From Gossypium raimondii (lineage: Eukaryota > Streptophyta > Magnoliopsida > Malvales > Malvaceae): a DNA stretch of 64,000 nucleotides. Location: NCBI RefSeq assembly GCF_025698545.1, contig NC_068571.1, forward strand, positions 47,711,733 through 47,775,732. The letters are read 5' to 3'. Numbering within the stretch: position 1 is the first letter of the stretch; each line of letters starts with the position of its first letter. Shown one piece after another: positions 48,695 through 61,511 of this stretch. Position numbers and translations under genes: made by a program. The notes beneath the pieces are model-generated. The model saw only the letters and a program-made list of their open reading frames with translations. It was not told the origin of the DNA and did no database searches.

Positions 48695-51600
48695 CTAATT
48701 ACCGGCTTTCCTCAAGTATGCTAATAAGCTCAGCCCAGCAACAACGGCTGCCCCTGCGGCAACGGTGTTGCATGCCGTATTCCATGCATCGGAGTTCGCA
48801 TAATCCATGCATCCTGAACCCGAGCCCCTTCGACGATGATCTTTCGTTCCCGAATAATCTAAATGTAATCTTAAACCCTGCACAAAGCATTGATAAGATG
48901 TCTTCTAAACTTAATCGAACTATAAAAAAACCAATGAAGTTTTTTATTACTATCATATCAGGTTTAAGTTTCAAAACAATATGTGATATATAATGTTTAA
49001 AGTACCTGGAAAGTCCCTGTTTTATAGGGACTGGATCAATTTAGTCCCTGTACTATTAAAAAGAATCAAATAAATCCAAATTCTAACAGTGTTAACATTA
49101 CTGCATAGAAATGTCTTGACAATTATTTTTCTCAATTGCAGTTCAATTCTAAACAAAAAATTTCATTTGCAAAATCATAAAAACTTTTAAAATGTTAACT
49201 CCGTTAAACAATAAATGATATTTTTTAAACAATAAATGTAAACTCTATTCCAATTTGGCTTTATTTGATTCATTTTAATAGTATAAGGACTAAATTGATC
49301 TATTTAGTAATAGACTAATTTGATCAAGTCCCTACAATAAAGGGACCACTTAGGTACCTTCACCTATATATAATAATAGCAGCAAAAGAACAGTTTCCTG
49401 TGCTTCCAGACATGCTAAGCTGCAGATTTTCATGTATTGGATCGAATCTGTAAAAGATAGGTTCAGTAAACGGAAATTCACTGAAAATCAGTCTTTGTGA
49501 GATAGTCAAGATTGTACCAAATAGTACTGAATTTCAAACATTGTAATGTAAGGGTTCTTGTCACGACCCATCAACCGTTAAAGTACTCTCATTCTTTGGA
49601 TCGTGAATATATAAGCCGGCGTTGTTCCCTCTGGGCACCCCATAGATCCTTCAAGGCTTTGTTACCATTGTTACAAAGTGAAATCCTATATGGGCAGGGC
49701 TTGAGTTTGAGAACTTAGAGAGGCACACCTTCGGGTGACAAAACTTTTTAGGACAAGTGGGTGCCCAAATGAGACAATATCGGCTTATGGGCAGAACACA
49801 CGGTTACATGACCCAAGAAGATCAGAGTACCTAATCAGTTGGCGGGTCCTGACAAGTTCTACTATTGGCTTTGCCCTATAAACGAAAGATCAAGTAACCC
49901 ATGAATCCAACAATTTGGTTTATAATAATTCATGAAGTAAATTATCATATTTTTTCCCAATCCAAATAAGAAGAAAAAGAAAAAACTAAAATGTGAAAAT
50001 ATCCAAATACACTAATGCCAGATGCCACCAATATCGGTTGCAGCTTGACCTGTATTCAACATGGATTTCTATCGGAAAACTATTGTTTTGAATCTAATCA
50101 AGTTTTTTTACACTAGAGGGTTATATGTTTGAGGCTTACATGATAGAACCAACTTGTGACCAGGCAATAAGCAAATATATTCAAAAATTTCACGTGCCAA
50201 CTAGATCAATCACGCAATCACAAGTTAGGAAAATCCAAGAAGTGGTCATGCTTCAAAGGAAAGATTATATCGCTCCAATTGAAGAATCTCGTGTTAGATA
50301 CTTTCAGAACTTGTACCACTGAATCAATGTTTCGCTCCAACGTGATCTTTTCTGATTTTTACATTACATAGGCATGCTCCACCAAACTAGTATTTTCGCC
50401 CCAGCAAAATCCTTTTTGATTTTTGTGTTATTCAAGCATGCTCCGACAGGGTTCTAAGTCAATGGAGGAGTACCATAAGGAGATGGGGGTAGCCTTCATA
50501 CGGGCTAATGTAGAGAAGGACCATGAGGCAACCATGACTCGATTCTCATGTGGGTTAAGTTAAACCAAGAGATAGCTAACATTGTGGAGTTGCAGCATTA
50601 TGTCGAACTCGAGGATATGATGATATGACAATGAAGGTGGAGAGGCAACTCAAAAGGGACCAAACCACTAAACTTGAAGCCACAGGTTCTGGTTCAAGAT
50701 GGCACCAAGTTGGGGTAAATCTGATGATGACAAGCCTACTTCAAGGCCCAAAGGAAATACAGATCAAGGCAGAGGCAATACCAACAATAACAATCAAGGT
50801 ACCGATTCTTTCGAAACTAATTGACTTCAATATTTTACATGTTTTCGGTGCTAGGGAACAAGACATATAGCATCCCAATGTCTGAATAAAAAGGGAATGA
50901 TCTTGAGGAATGATGAGACAATTGAAACCAATGAGGATAGTGGAAGTGACTCTGCACCCTTGTCCAGAGAAGGAAAGGACGTTGAGTGTGCTGTTGTTGG
51001 AGACAATTTGATGGTTGAGCGAGCTTTGAGTCTCTAAGCGAAGAAAAAAGACAAAGGGGAGCAGCACAATAATCTCCTTCATACTCGGTGTCATTTCAAA
51101 GATATGATATTATATGATAATTGATGGTGGTAGTTGTATCAATATTGCCAGTACTACCTTGGTTGAGAAACTAGGATTGAATTATCTTCGTTGAATATGC
51201 TAATTTTGTTCTTTGCGTTATTCAAGCACACTCTAGCGGATCAGTCTTTGCTCTAGCAGCACCAACATTGTAATTGATCAGTGGAGCAAAATAAGATCTC
51301 CACTCCCACAATCGACATTTTAGTTATCTTGTTTTTTTCAATTAAACATTTAATTGGACTTACGTTATTATTAAGTTACGCTTAAAGGCTTTTGAGAAGA
51401 AACCCTAGTTTTATTTTAAATAAGAATGAATCAAATTTGAATACTAAATTAAAAATAGAAGTTTCTCATCTTCATCTTAGGTGAACTCCTGCAATTCCAA
51501 TGGGGAAACCTTGTGAATTTCAATCTCTTGGCTATAAGGAAAGGATCAATAATCCGAAATCTTTCAAACCTATTTTTGGACGATCCAAGGATTGATTTCC

Positions 51601-54600
51601 AATTATTGTTATCGGGTTTCATGACAAATGTTCGAGGTTCATATCATTTTCCCCTATAATTAAGAGTCATATAATGCTAGCCATTTCTAAAGTAAATTCC
51701 ACTGTTAAATGTTCTATCAGGTATACATATAGATAATCAGAGTTCAATCATACCTTCAAACCAACTGATTTTGCATGCTCCACGGCCACTTGAAGATCAT
51801 TGTCCGATGCCAATACAACTTTGTCATGGTCTTCATCTTCATACTGCATAATAAACCCACCAATTAGTATAAATTTCAGGGAGAACATATTTGAAACCCA
51901 TGTAATCATAAAAAAAACTAATAATAATTCTAAAGTTATACCAGGATTTGAGGCACACTATCTCTATCTCTGTCATCCCCTAACCTCTGAAGGACTGCAG
52001 TTATTAGATCCGTCAAACTACGTGTATCTGTATCCAACAATAATGAGCAAAAAGCCTATTAAATGCAATTTTGTAGACAAAATAATAGGTATAAATGCAT
52101 GGTATACTACACTCAACTTGAGGATTTAATATACTACACTCAACTTGAGGATTTAGGTTCCTGAATTTTAATTTGACATAATTCAGCCCTCCCACTATTA
52201 TTAATATTATGCTTTAATCCAAATCACTAACCCCATTAAAAATTTCATTAGTTGACTGATGCATAAGTAAAAAAAAAAAAAACCAAAATTCCTTATCCAT
52301 TTAAAATGTGAAATTATGGTTATCAAAATATTTACTTTTTACTAATTTGTCATTTAAAAATTCTAACTCAATCTCATGATTTGGATTTTAAAGAAAACTT
52401 CATAACCGAATAATGGAGTCTTTTAAGAGTGTTAGTGGTTTGGAAAAGACAAAACATTAATAATAGTAGGATAATCAAATTATGCCAAATTAAAGTATAA
52501 AGAACTAAATTTACAAGTTAATATTTGTACAGAGACAAAAACCATAACTTGAAAAAAAGAAAAACGAACGATCAATTATTTTCATGAAGTTAGTGTCATT
52601 AACAAATTAACTTGCCAAGAAATGTTTTGTTTAGGTTGCATATTTTGACGGGTGAAAAGACAAGCAACACTTGCATAAGAACCTCATGCAAAAGAAAAGA
52701 CCATATATTCATGGAGGTGCCTAGCTTATGAGTAGAAATAGTAACATACCAGATGTAAATCTATGCATTCGGCCCATTCTATCTTGTATTTTGAAACCAA
52801 ATGTAAATGGAAAATTGGATGAAGGATAGGGAAGTGATCTCTCTGTCTCTGCTGCTTCAGAAGCTAACTTCAATGAACTATAACTGAAACATTGCTGTCA
52901 ATAAGTTAGTAAAACAGTAATGGAACAAAGCACAACTATATAAACAGAGCAACATCAACATAAAAAACCTTCTTGTCTCATCCTCATCTTCAATGGGAGG
53001 TAAGGCCATTGCAGAATCCCAAAATTTCTGCACCATTGTTGAGGCAGCCTCATTATTGACTCCAAAATTTTTCCCAACCTAGTGATTGTAGAAATTTATA
53101 AGATCATAAGAAAAACATATTGATTCCCTAACGAAATAGGAAAAGAAAATAATAATCTTAGAATTCACAAAAACAAGTTTGTTACGTGCTTGGGAGTAAC
53201 AAGTTTTCTCCAAACTGTGTTGCACGTGTATTACTTACAACATAATGTTATATACTTATATGTAAGAAAATAATGAATTTGAAAATCATAATCTACAACT
53301 ACTTAACATTTAAAGCGCAAGGAAGCTTTATTTATGCAAGTAAAAAGATGGATTTCTATTACATTTCGTTATTGTTTTGCTATTCTTCATTCTTGTTTAT
53401 CAGGAACATTTCCTTTTAATAAAAGAATTTAAGGTAAATACGCAAATAGATACACAAAAATTAGTCAATATTTGATTTAAAAGAAAACTATCAAGCAACA
53501 AAAATATACTGTATTAATCAAGGAGTTCAATATTTTATTTAATAGCAACATAAATAAAAATTAGTCAAGATTTTAATTTATAAGAAATCATAAATTAATC
53601 AAAAGATTAATTTAAAATTTTCCAAAGATATGCCTTTCACTATTTGCAGTTTTGGAATTCATCCTTTTAGATATAGTATAAAGAGATAGATTGTTTGTAC
53701 ACTACAAGATTTATTTACTTTAAGAACACCTTAACCTTAGACTGATACTCACTTGACTTACTGTAGCAACAGCGGCATGAGTAACTTCGATCACATCAAC
53801 AATAGAAACTAGTTCTCCATCTGCATCTAACAACAGAAACTTATTGAGGACCGGTATGATGCACGTAGAAAACTATATTCTTTGCAAGGTAGCAACTCAT
53901 ATCACCTCTATCTAGCACAGGTAGGTGTAAAAAGTTGCCATCATGCATGGTATGCAAAGCAGAAACAATTGGTGTGTCAAGTGTTGCACATTCTGGGTTA
54001 GGAGTCATAACCTATACATCAAATCAACAGCAAAATGACTAGAACTCAAGAATGTGCTTATCATAGAGGTCAAATATGATAAACTGCTACTGGTATATAA
54101 GGTTAAGCCTTAAGAACAAAACTTTGCTGACATAAAAGAGGGGGAGAATCCAAGAGGCAAAAACCTGTTCCACTGAAGTGGTCTCTGGAGGCAGATTTTG
54201 TGCTATTACCCGCATTAATATATCCTTTGATCTGTCAGAAATTCAGAATAATAAGTCAGAGTATACATCAATGGAGATTGTAACAAGTAAAATAATAAAA
54301 GCTGAAGTGACAATGCTCCTTCCTTCACTCCCTCAACTACACATGGAAAATTGTTGAATTGCAATTTGATTCAAAAGAGACTCACGTTAGAATCCCCCGG
54401 GGTTTATTTTCAACAAGCACAACTGCAGAGTTTATTCGACATTCTTGCATCTTTTTTGTAGTCGTTAAAACTGTGTCATCTGGTGAAACTATTACAATCC
54501 TGACAGAAAGGCATCATATTAAGCAAAGTTACTCAAAAATGCCATAAAGGACCAAATAAATCTACATTAAAAAGAAAAAAGAAAAGTATTACCTACTTTG

Positions 54601-56064
54601 GATTGTCTGCAATTATTGTAGACAGTGAGGGCCTGAACATTTGCTCTCGAAGTGTCTCAATGAATGTATTCTGACCTGCATATCACCTCAAAAGGCAGCA
54701 TAGACTTAGAAATGTTAAAAGTGGTCAGCTGATAGCTAAACTATAAAAACAAAAACGATTAATACAAGGACCAACAATAAGCAGAAAAGGCACAAAAAGA
54801 CAACTATTGAAGATAAAAGATAAAACTATCTACCAACCAGAGAAAGATGTTCCCCAGTTCTTTTCTACACCTTCAACAGCAGCAGCAATAGCTTTTCCCT
54901 TTTCAGCTGCCCTTTCCATTCGAGCAATAGCATCATACAGACACTTAGCTATATCAAGCAAAGCAATGACCTCCCCATTCTGTACAACAGGCAAGTGTCT
55001 AAATTTTCCTGTTTAGAATGATATCAAAACAATATTAGAGGGTAAGAAAAAGTAAATTATATCACATCAAAGGGTGGTTGTCAACCACAAAACCCAACCT
55101 TGCACCATCTTCTGGAGTGCCTCCACAGCAAGAGTATCAGAAAGAACAAATACCGGGTTCTTTGTCATTACTTTAGAAACTGGTGTTTCCTCCATATTAA
55201 GCTCCCGAGCAATCACTCTTGTTACTATGTCCTGCAGGAATGAAGAATCAATAAATAAGAGACATGATAATTATCATAGTTCATAAAGAATAAATTTGTA
55301 AGCATAAAGAACGTTCTTCACGCCAACACGAAATCCAAAATGCCTGAGAGAGCAAGGTGGAAGATATCATATCAGAGTAAAGAAACTAGTTCATGTAGTT
55401 ATCTCCACTTGTTTTGAGATTGAAATAAAGGGAATTTGTTATAGTCTGGAAGGATTTAAGCCATACCTTGTCCGTGAGAATCCCGCAAAGCAATGCATTA
55501 GAATCAGTAAGCAATAAAGCATCAACCTTACGAGCAGCCATCCTCCGGCAGGCCTCATAAATGGTGGTACTTTCTGGTACCGTTAAGGCCTTTGAGAGCC
55601 TCAACTTCTTCACAGTACGCTCTCCAGCAAGTCCCCTTTCCACAAGCAAGTTGAAACAAAAAAATTCATTGCTATTTTTTACTTTTTCAAGATGAAATAT
55701 TACAATGATTAGCATATTTAAACATTTTTCATCACTAATTTCCCAGAATGTATACATTTCAGAACATGAATTTTCACAAAATATTACCGTCTGAAACTAT
55801 CAATCCATTAAAATTAAAATTCAATCATTCATTATAACTTTAACGCTTCTTCATCCAAAATTATTAGAAATTCAAATCAAAACAGTATTTTCTTAAAAAT
55901 TGTGAAAAAAAAAACGAAATGAAATGAAAAACTTACGTAGGACGAGGAGATGGTAAGAGTTTCCGTACAGAATCGGAACGTCCATTCTCCAATGCTTTTC
56001 TCCTCGCTGATGAAAAGCTTGACCTTGAAATATTCCGCCTCGGCGAACCGCTGTAACTTGTCAT
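48695..56064 (-). CDS. CBSCBSPB: CBS-domain and PB1-domain protein (CBSCBSPB), one apparent frameshift
   Basis: Fourteen exons fit: 56064-55937, 55635-55467, 55231-55099, 55009-54838, 54675-54597, 54499-54386, 54231-54165, 54011-53906, 53820-53762, 53078-52969, 52883-52750, 52027-51942, 51843-51754 and 48877-48695. Phases agree everywhere except exon 4, which is one base too long (172 bp). A run of four A at 54960-54963, where the family needs three, causes a shift and a stop at 54956-54954. Apart from this the product is about 542 aa. It has a Ser/Arg-rich head, four CBS motifs in two pairs (LRLSKALTVPESTTIYEACR; VMTPNPECATLDTPIVSAL), a PB1 domain (GRMHRFTSDTRSLTDLITAV to YEDEDHDKVVLASDND) and a C-terminal membrane segment (AAGAAVVAGLSLLAYL). 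CBS pairs usually sense adenosyl nucleotides and PB1 mediates partner binding; the actual role is not known. Intron 13 (2.9 kb) contains retrotransposon Gag sequence. Confidence 0.9.
49000..49360. mobile_element. MITE in the last CBSCBSPB intron
   Basis: The left end AGTACCTGGAAAGTCCCTG pairs with the reverse complement of the right end, GGTACCTAAGTGGTCCCTT. GATCAATTTAGTCC..TACTATTAAAA is present in both arms. The 360-bp element is non-coding, and target duplication is unclear. Confidence 0.7.
50125..51200 (+). mobile_element. Ty3/gypsy Gag-protease remnant in the CBSCBSPB intron
   Basis: On the plus strand, opposite to the host gene, the translation shows EEYHKEMGVAFIRANVEKD, then a frame-shifted IANIVELQHYVELEDM and MTMKVERQLKRDQTTK, then a zinc-knuckle remnant (GTRHIASQC). 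A protease-like region near 51110 (ISYDN.WW..YQYCQY with stops) follows. Several stops and frame changes make it inactive. No LTRs were identified. Confidence 0.75.
52110..52545. mobile_element. MITE in CBSCBSPB intron 11
   Basis: The left arm (ACTTGAGGATTTAGGTTCCT, AATTTGACATAATTCAG, ACTATTATTAATATT) pairs with the reverse complement of the right arm (ACTTGTAAATTTAGTTCTT, AATTTGGCATAATTTGA, ACTATTATTAATGTT). A 24-bp direct repeat TACTACACTCAACTTGAGG.. is found at 52106 and 52132. It is non-coding. Confidence 0.65.
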
Positions 56065-57362
56065 CTTCAAACCCTTTTACACGCATTGAATTTCCAACTT
56101 TTCTCATGTGAAAAAACGGGAATTAAAAAAAAAACATACTAATTAAATTACATTAAAAACTAACCAGAATGAGAAGCTTATTTGATTTTCAATTCCAATC
56201 GAACCTTTAAAATTTCAGGTTGATTTATTGATTAAACGAAAATGAGATGAGGTGAAGCGGCAAAATCAAAAGATTCAGGAAGAAAAAATTAGAAAAAAAA
56301 AATGAGGACTCTCGGGTTCAAAAAAAGCGCGGGGAAGTGTTTAGAATTAAAAAGAAAGGAAAATCGTCGTCGGTCGGGAAAATTGGATTTTTCCCGGAAA
56401 ATGCACCGGGCGGAAAAAAGAAAGAAAAACGAATTGGACGATGATTATAAGAATGAGAAAGGTAGGGAAGGGAAACCAATGAGATTTGCCACGTGGGAAT
56501 TATTTTTAACTGAAATTCCTCCCATTTTACGGGAATATTGTGAGGTTTTCCAATTTTCGCAAAAGGAGGGAATTGAATTTTCAATTTTATGATCGGAATA
56601 ATAACAATAATAGAATATAGTTAATTTTACGTTGCAAGATATCTATATACCTCCCTCTTGATTCTGAAGATAATATCAACCCCCTTGGCTCTACTACTAT
56701 CTAAAGTTAGAGCTAAGGTTTTTAGAATTGAATCGTTGATTTAACCAATTAGATAATTGGTTATCGATCTAATTAGTTTTGTTCAATTCAATTAAATAAA
56801 TTATTAAAAAATAGAGAAATCAGTTCAAATGTTAGTTTGTATTGGTTTATGGATCAATCGATTCAACCCCTTATCCTAAACTGATACCCTAATTGATTAT
56901 CGATCTAACCAATTTGACTGACCAGTCCGTTTTGAAAGCAGTGGCTAGGATTGATTTAAATAAATTGAATTAACTTCCACAATCGGTGCCTTAATAAATT
57001 TAGCCGAATCCAAAGAGTATATAAGTTGAACGACTTAAGGACCTGGGAGTTCAAACAAAGCCACGAATGAACTTGTATTATCAGTCACGAGAGCCGACAT
57101 CAAACAATGGATTTTGTTGATAAATAAGAGCAATAAAAATGCTACCACTTTGTGCCTTTGCGATGATGTCCTTGCATTTGACTGAATAGAAAATTGAAGA
57201 AGAAAAAGAAATAAAATTATCCAAAATTTGAAAAATAGTCAATTCAATTCCTTGAAAACAAAACATACCCACTTCATTCATTCATTCAACCTAATTTTAA
57301 GTCTAACGACTTTAAAAAAAAAGTTTGGATTTGCTTCAACAATGGAACAAAAAAACGAATTA
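56065..57362. other. Upstream region of CBSCBSPB and intergenic sequence
   Basis: It contains the presumed promoter and leader of CBSCBSPB. A plus-strand 96-aa Lys/Arg-rich frame (56302-56592) falls in this region and looks accidental. At 56700-56945 there is a possible MITE with AATTGGTTATCGATCTAA and TTATCGATCTAACCAATT blocks. Confidence 0.45.
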
Positions 57363-57744
57363 ATTGTTGTTGGCACCATTTTTTTGATAAAACGGGGTCG
57401 ACTTGGATTTTGAAAATGAAAACGAAAATGGGAGTCACCACCAATCCTTTTTGATAAGGTGTGATCGGGTCACCTTGAAAAGTAGTTGTTTTTAGTAAAC
57501 AATTTGATTTTATTAAAACAACAATTTTGGTCCACGAAATTTAGAAAAAACAGGTTCAGGAGTCGGTTATGCACGAGGAAGGATTAACAACCTCGATACG
57601 CCCAAAATTGGTACCTAGTTGATTAGTTAAAATCTTAATGTCGAAAATTGAAAATTTTGAATAGATTTGAAATACGATCCTTTATTTAAAAAAAAACTTA
57701 TATAAAACAAGTTATTTGTTAAGACCCTCTCATCTTGGAAAGAG

Positions 57745-58150
57745 AAAATGTCATACCTAATGAGTTAGGACATGATATTTCACTTCCTCGAAAATGAGCT
57801 TGTCCAAAAAAACTCGTGTAATAAAATTTAAAAGGATATTCAATTGTTTCAGTCAAATGAAGAAATCGCAACCCAATATGTTAGGGCACAATTTCTCAAA
57901 ATTCTAAACATTGAATATTACCTTTATTATTTATTTATTTTTTAGAAAAATCCTCATCTCAAGAAAACAACGTGTCATATCCAATGCGTTAAGACACAAC
58001 GTATTGAATTCCCGATAATGAGCTTTTATTTACGTTATTTTTTATTTTAAAGAGCACTCGATTATTTAGATTCATCGAAGAAAATTGGAACCCAATACGT
58101 TAGGGCTCAATTCTCTCGAAGATCTCAAATACCGAGTATTGCTTTTAATT
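57745..58150. repeat. Four roughly 110-bp tandem units within the large LTR
   Basis: A core CCAATACGTTAGGGCACAA-type motif appears at 57759, 57875, 57983 and 58094, so spacing is 116, 108 and 111 bases. Alternate units are more alike, giving a higher-order period of about 224 bases. Confidence 0.75.
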
Positions 58151-58460
58151 TTGAAATTTTCCTCTTTGACGAATCCGAGTAAAAAATAGATGTAACGTAA
58201 TTACAATGATGATAATGTAAATAAAACAATACAAGCTAGGGCTATAAAGTAAAATAAATAAAAAGACAAACTAATATAGTACACCATAGCAAACATACAA
58301 ACAATAAAATTAAAGCATTCATTCCAAATAATGTGAATACAAATAAAGAAATAGACGAAGAAAATGAATAAGATTATGTAAATGTAAAAGATACATACAT
58401 ATGTATACATTTAAAATTATTATATATAAAATGTAAATAAGCAAATGCATACATATATGC

Positions 58461-58463
<3 letters not shown>

Positions 58464-58497
<34 letters not shown>
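58464..58497. repeat. (TA)n microsatellite region
   Basis: About 17 TA dinucleotides lie within a wider TATA/TATG-rich region (about 58390-58760). The open frames that cross this region are low-complexity. Confidence 0.9.
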
Positions 58498-58501
<4 letters not shown>

Positions 58502-59006
58502 GTGTACAAAAGTATGTTTTATATACATGTATTTATAAAAATAAGCATGCGTATATAGATATATATAAATGTGCAAATATATGTATATAAAAATTATAGA
58601 ATATAAAAAATATATGTATGTATATATTCATGAAAATAAAATATGTGTATATATATATATATATATATAGATATGTATGTAAAATATAAAAATATATATA
58701 TGAGCATGTATGTATATATATATAAGGTTTTTAAAATAATATGTGTACACATATATTATGAAAATGTATATATAACTAGATTTGAAATAAAAATCGTATG
58801 AATGAATGAATAATTATAATAATAATGAGGTAAGTAATAACAATAAATAAAATAATAGTAATAATATTTAAAACTAATAATAATAGTAAAAATAATGATA
58901 TTGTTAAAATTAATTAATTAATAGCAAAAATAATAAAAAATGATTAATTTGAACTTAAAACAGAACTTCGGGGGCAAATCCGCAAACATTAAAGGGGAAG
59001 GACTCC

Positions 59007-60333
59007 TGATACGAGTCACAAAGGCCTTAGATGCATACACAAAAGAACGAGAAAATCAAGAATCAGTTTCTTGTTTTCAAGAAAATCAAGAAACCGAATC
59101 TTGGCCCAATCTTGCTGTTTGGAACGATTTCAAGAATTCAGAAAATCAAGATTTCAAATCTTGGAAATCTTGGTCCAAGAAACCGAATCTTGCAGCCAAA
59201 GCGCATTGGATCTCCGTTACGAGCATCAACGGATTAATTTCAGTCGGAGATAGACTACAAGCCCAAGTTCTTGAAGCCAATGCCCAATAAGAGATTCCAA
59301 GCTCAACAAAGAAGTCTACCCATACTTAGTTAAAAATCATGCCAAAATGTCAAATGGCCCAATTTGTAAACATTTTAATTGTTTAATTTAATTTTTAGGC
59401 TTTAGGAATATTACATGTTAAATTCGGCCCAAAACAGCCCATTTGAGTGCATGGCCGAATTTTCCCTTTATTTTTATTAATTAGGTTTAATTTTTTAAGT
59501 TTACTAATGAGATTAGGATTAGTTTGAGGCCTAAATAAGTGATGGCCGGCCACCCCTTGTACACACTTCTCAATTATATTGAAAATTTCAGATTTGTTTA
59601 AGTGCAGAATTCACTTTGAGTTTTTCTCCAAGAATTCTCTCTTGAGTCTTCTTTAGAAGTTGTTTTAACAATCTTTTGATTGTGGGAGCTATCTTCAACC
59701 TTCTTCTTGCCATTGATATTCTTTGGAGGGGAGATTAGAGCCGTTTGAAGGAAGTTGTGGAATCTTTCGGGATTTCAAGGCTTCTTAGGACTTATCTTTT
59801 AATTTATTGCTGTCAATTTTTTTCTTTTAAATTATGCTTGTGTCGATTTTATTTAATCACTTTGTTTGTTGTTCTTGTTGCGTTTCAGGCATTCCAAATC
59901 ATTCCAAATCTGATTCACCCTCTTCTTTACTAAAGATCGGATCGCCTCTTTTGTTCTTGGCAGCAAAATTCATTCAAAATCCCTAAATTCCTTGTTCTTG
60001 TCGATTTCTTCTTTTCAGATTTGGGTTGTTTTGATTGCTGGAATTTTGGGGAAATTTAACTTGCTGTTTGTGTCTTTCTTTTCAGATTTGGCAGATTGGA
60101 GTATTCTTTGGGGTTCAATTACATGTTCTTGATTCCCCAAGAACCTTTATTAACACTTATTCCTATTCTCAATTTGATTCTTTGCTGGTTTGGGGATTTT
60201 TATTTTAGATCTGGAAATTCAAAGTTCTAATCTTTTAATTTCTGTTTCGTTTCAGATCTGTTCGTTTAGAGCCTCGTAGGAGTTTTCTCGTGACTTGGCA
60301 ACTCGATCTTAGTCCGCGCACAACCCTCTATCA
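59007..60333. mobile_element. Nested solo LTR with ACTCC target duplication
   Basis: It starts TGATACGAGTCAC and ends AACCCTCTATCA. ACTCC flanks both sides (59002-59006 and 60334-60338). The element is 1327 bp with no internal region. Its start (GATACGAGTC) also occurs at the right LTR of the Gag-only element near 10868, suggesting related families. The 116-aa plus-strand frame at 58940-59290 crosses its left border and is not a gene. Confidence 0.88.
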
Positions 60334-61511
60334 ACTCCTTTGAACGTGTGCATAACATAGAGGGACTGGAAGGGAAATTTTCCCTTCTCCTCCAAAACGG
60401 CGTCGTTCACATAGGACTAAATTGAAATCGGAAATAAATTCAAGGGGAAATTTTAAAAATATAAAAAAAACTGATCGAGAAAAAATTAAAAAAATGGAGG
60501 GGCTAGAAGCGCAATTTGCCCCTTCGTAAGAAAACACGCGGGTCCTGTAGCAGGTCGGGTCGGTCCGGGTCGGCTAACCTTAAACGACGCCGTTTTGGGT
60601 GTTCTGGCGCTAAGCCAAAACGGCACCGTTTTGCACCCCTATAAATTTCAAAATTTTCAAAAAAAAATTCATTTTCCCTTCTTTCATAAAAAAACTTCAA
60701 ACACTCTCTCAACTCCCCCTTTCTCCCCAGAAACCGGCCAAGCTCCGGCCAAGGAACCGATCATCGGCCATGCCGCTACAGATATCTGATGGTGAAAAGT
60801 TCAAAGGTCAGATTTTTTTTGTATATATATTTGTATACTCTTTTCTTAAAATAAAACAAATGTTATTTTATATAAATATTTCGAAAGATGAAATTAAAGG
60901 AAAACTAAAAAAAAATAAAGTAAAAATAAAAGTAAAAAAATGGAAAAAGAAAGAGAACTCAAGAGCAAAACGAAAAATCACCTCTGAAGAAAGTTTTATT
61001 TCTTTTTATTTTTGTTGAATCCGTTTTCTAAAAAAGGGCCGGCCATTTTTACAAACTTTCTATGGCTTTTATAGCCATTTTTTTACATATTTTATTCTTT
61101 CTTTTTGCTTGTTGGTGTTTTTCTTCTGCCTTTGCAGGGAGTTGGTGGCCGGTGGAAGAGAGCAGGTGAGCGGCGATGAGACAGTGGCGGCTGACAGAGA
61201 GCCCTAGGTGCAGCACACCTAGGGTTTGGAATTTTTTTTCTGATTTGAGTTTCTGGGCTAGGGTTAGACTTGGGCTAGGGACTTTGGGCCTGTTACTTGG
61301 GTTGGTCAGTTTGGGTTTTTACTGGGCTCAGGGTAAATTGGGTTGTACAATTGTCATTGAAAGATATAAAGTTTTCAACCATTTGAAGTATAAGGAAAAC
61401 AATGTATATGAGATTATTTAGTTTAGTAATAAGCATGGATTTTTTAAAATTGTTTTTATTTCTAATTTACACACAGTGCATTCAATTATATTTTCATGTA
61501 AAAATAAGACA

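Larger units (their letters stand above)
57368..61349. mobile_element. Large solo LTR with ATTGT target duplication, interrupted by a second solo LTR
   Basis: It starts TGTTGGCACC and ends GGGTTGTACA. ATTGT flanks both sides (57363-57367 and 61350-61354). Excluding the nested insert, it is about 2650 bp. The left part has four roughly 110-bp repeats. The right part has AAACGGC.CCGTTTT motifs (near 60398, 60585 and 60618) and a TATA-like CTATAAATTT at 60640, followed by a pyrimidine-rich leader, as an LTR promoter would. There is no internal coding region. The start resembles an abundant cotton LTR type from memory. Confidence 0.85.

Noticed and set aside
50741-51094. 117-aa minus-strand frame in the CBSCBSPB intron
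   Set aside because: It is antisense to a recognisable gypsy Gag remnant.
56302-56592. 96-aa Lys/Arg-rich plus-strand frame upstream of CBSCBSPB
   Set aside because: It lies in the presumed promoter, has low-complexity charged composition, and is overlapped by an equally long antisense frame.
58319-58576. 85-aa Tyr/Ile-rich minus-strand frame
   Set aside because: It is a translation of a TA/TG-rich microsatellite region.
58940-59290. 116-aa plus-strand frame
   Set aside because: It crosses the left boundary of the nested solo LTR, so it joins two unrelated transposon sequences.
60503-60789. Overlapping frames around the AAACGGC motifs
   Set aside because: They fall in the promoter-like part of the large LTR and are not conserved proteins.
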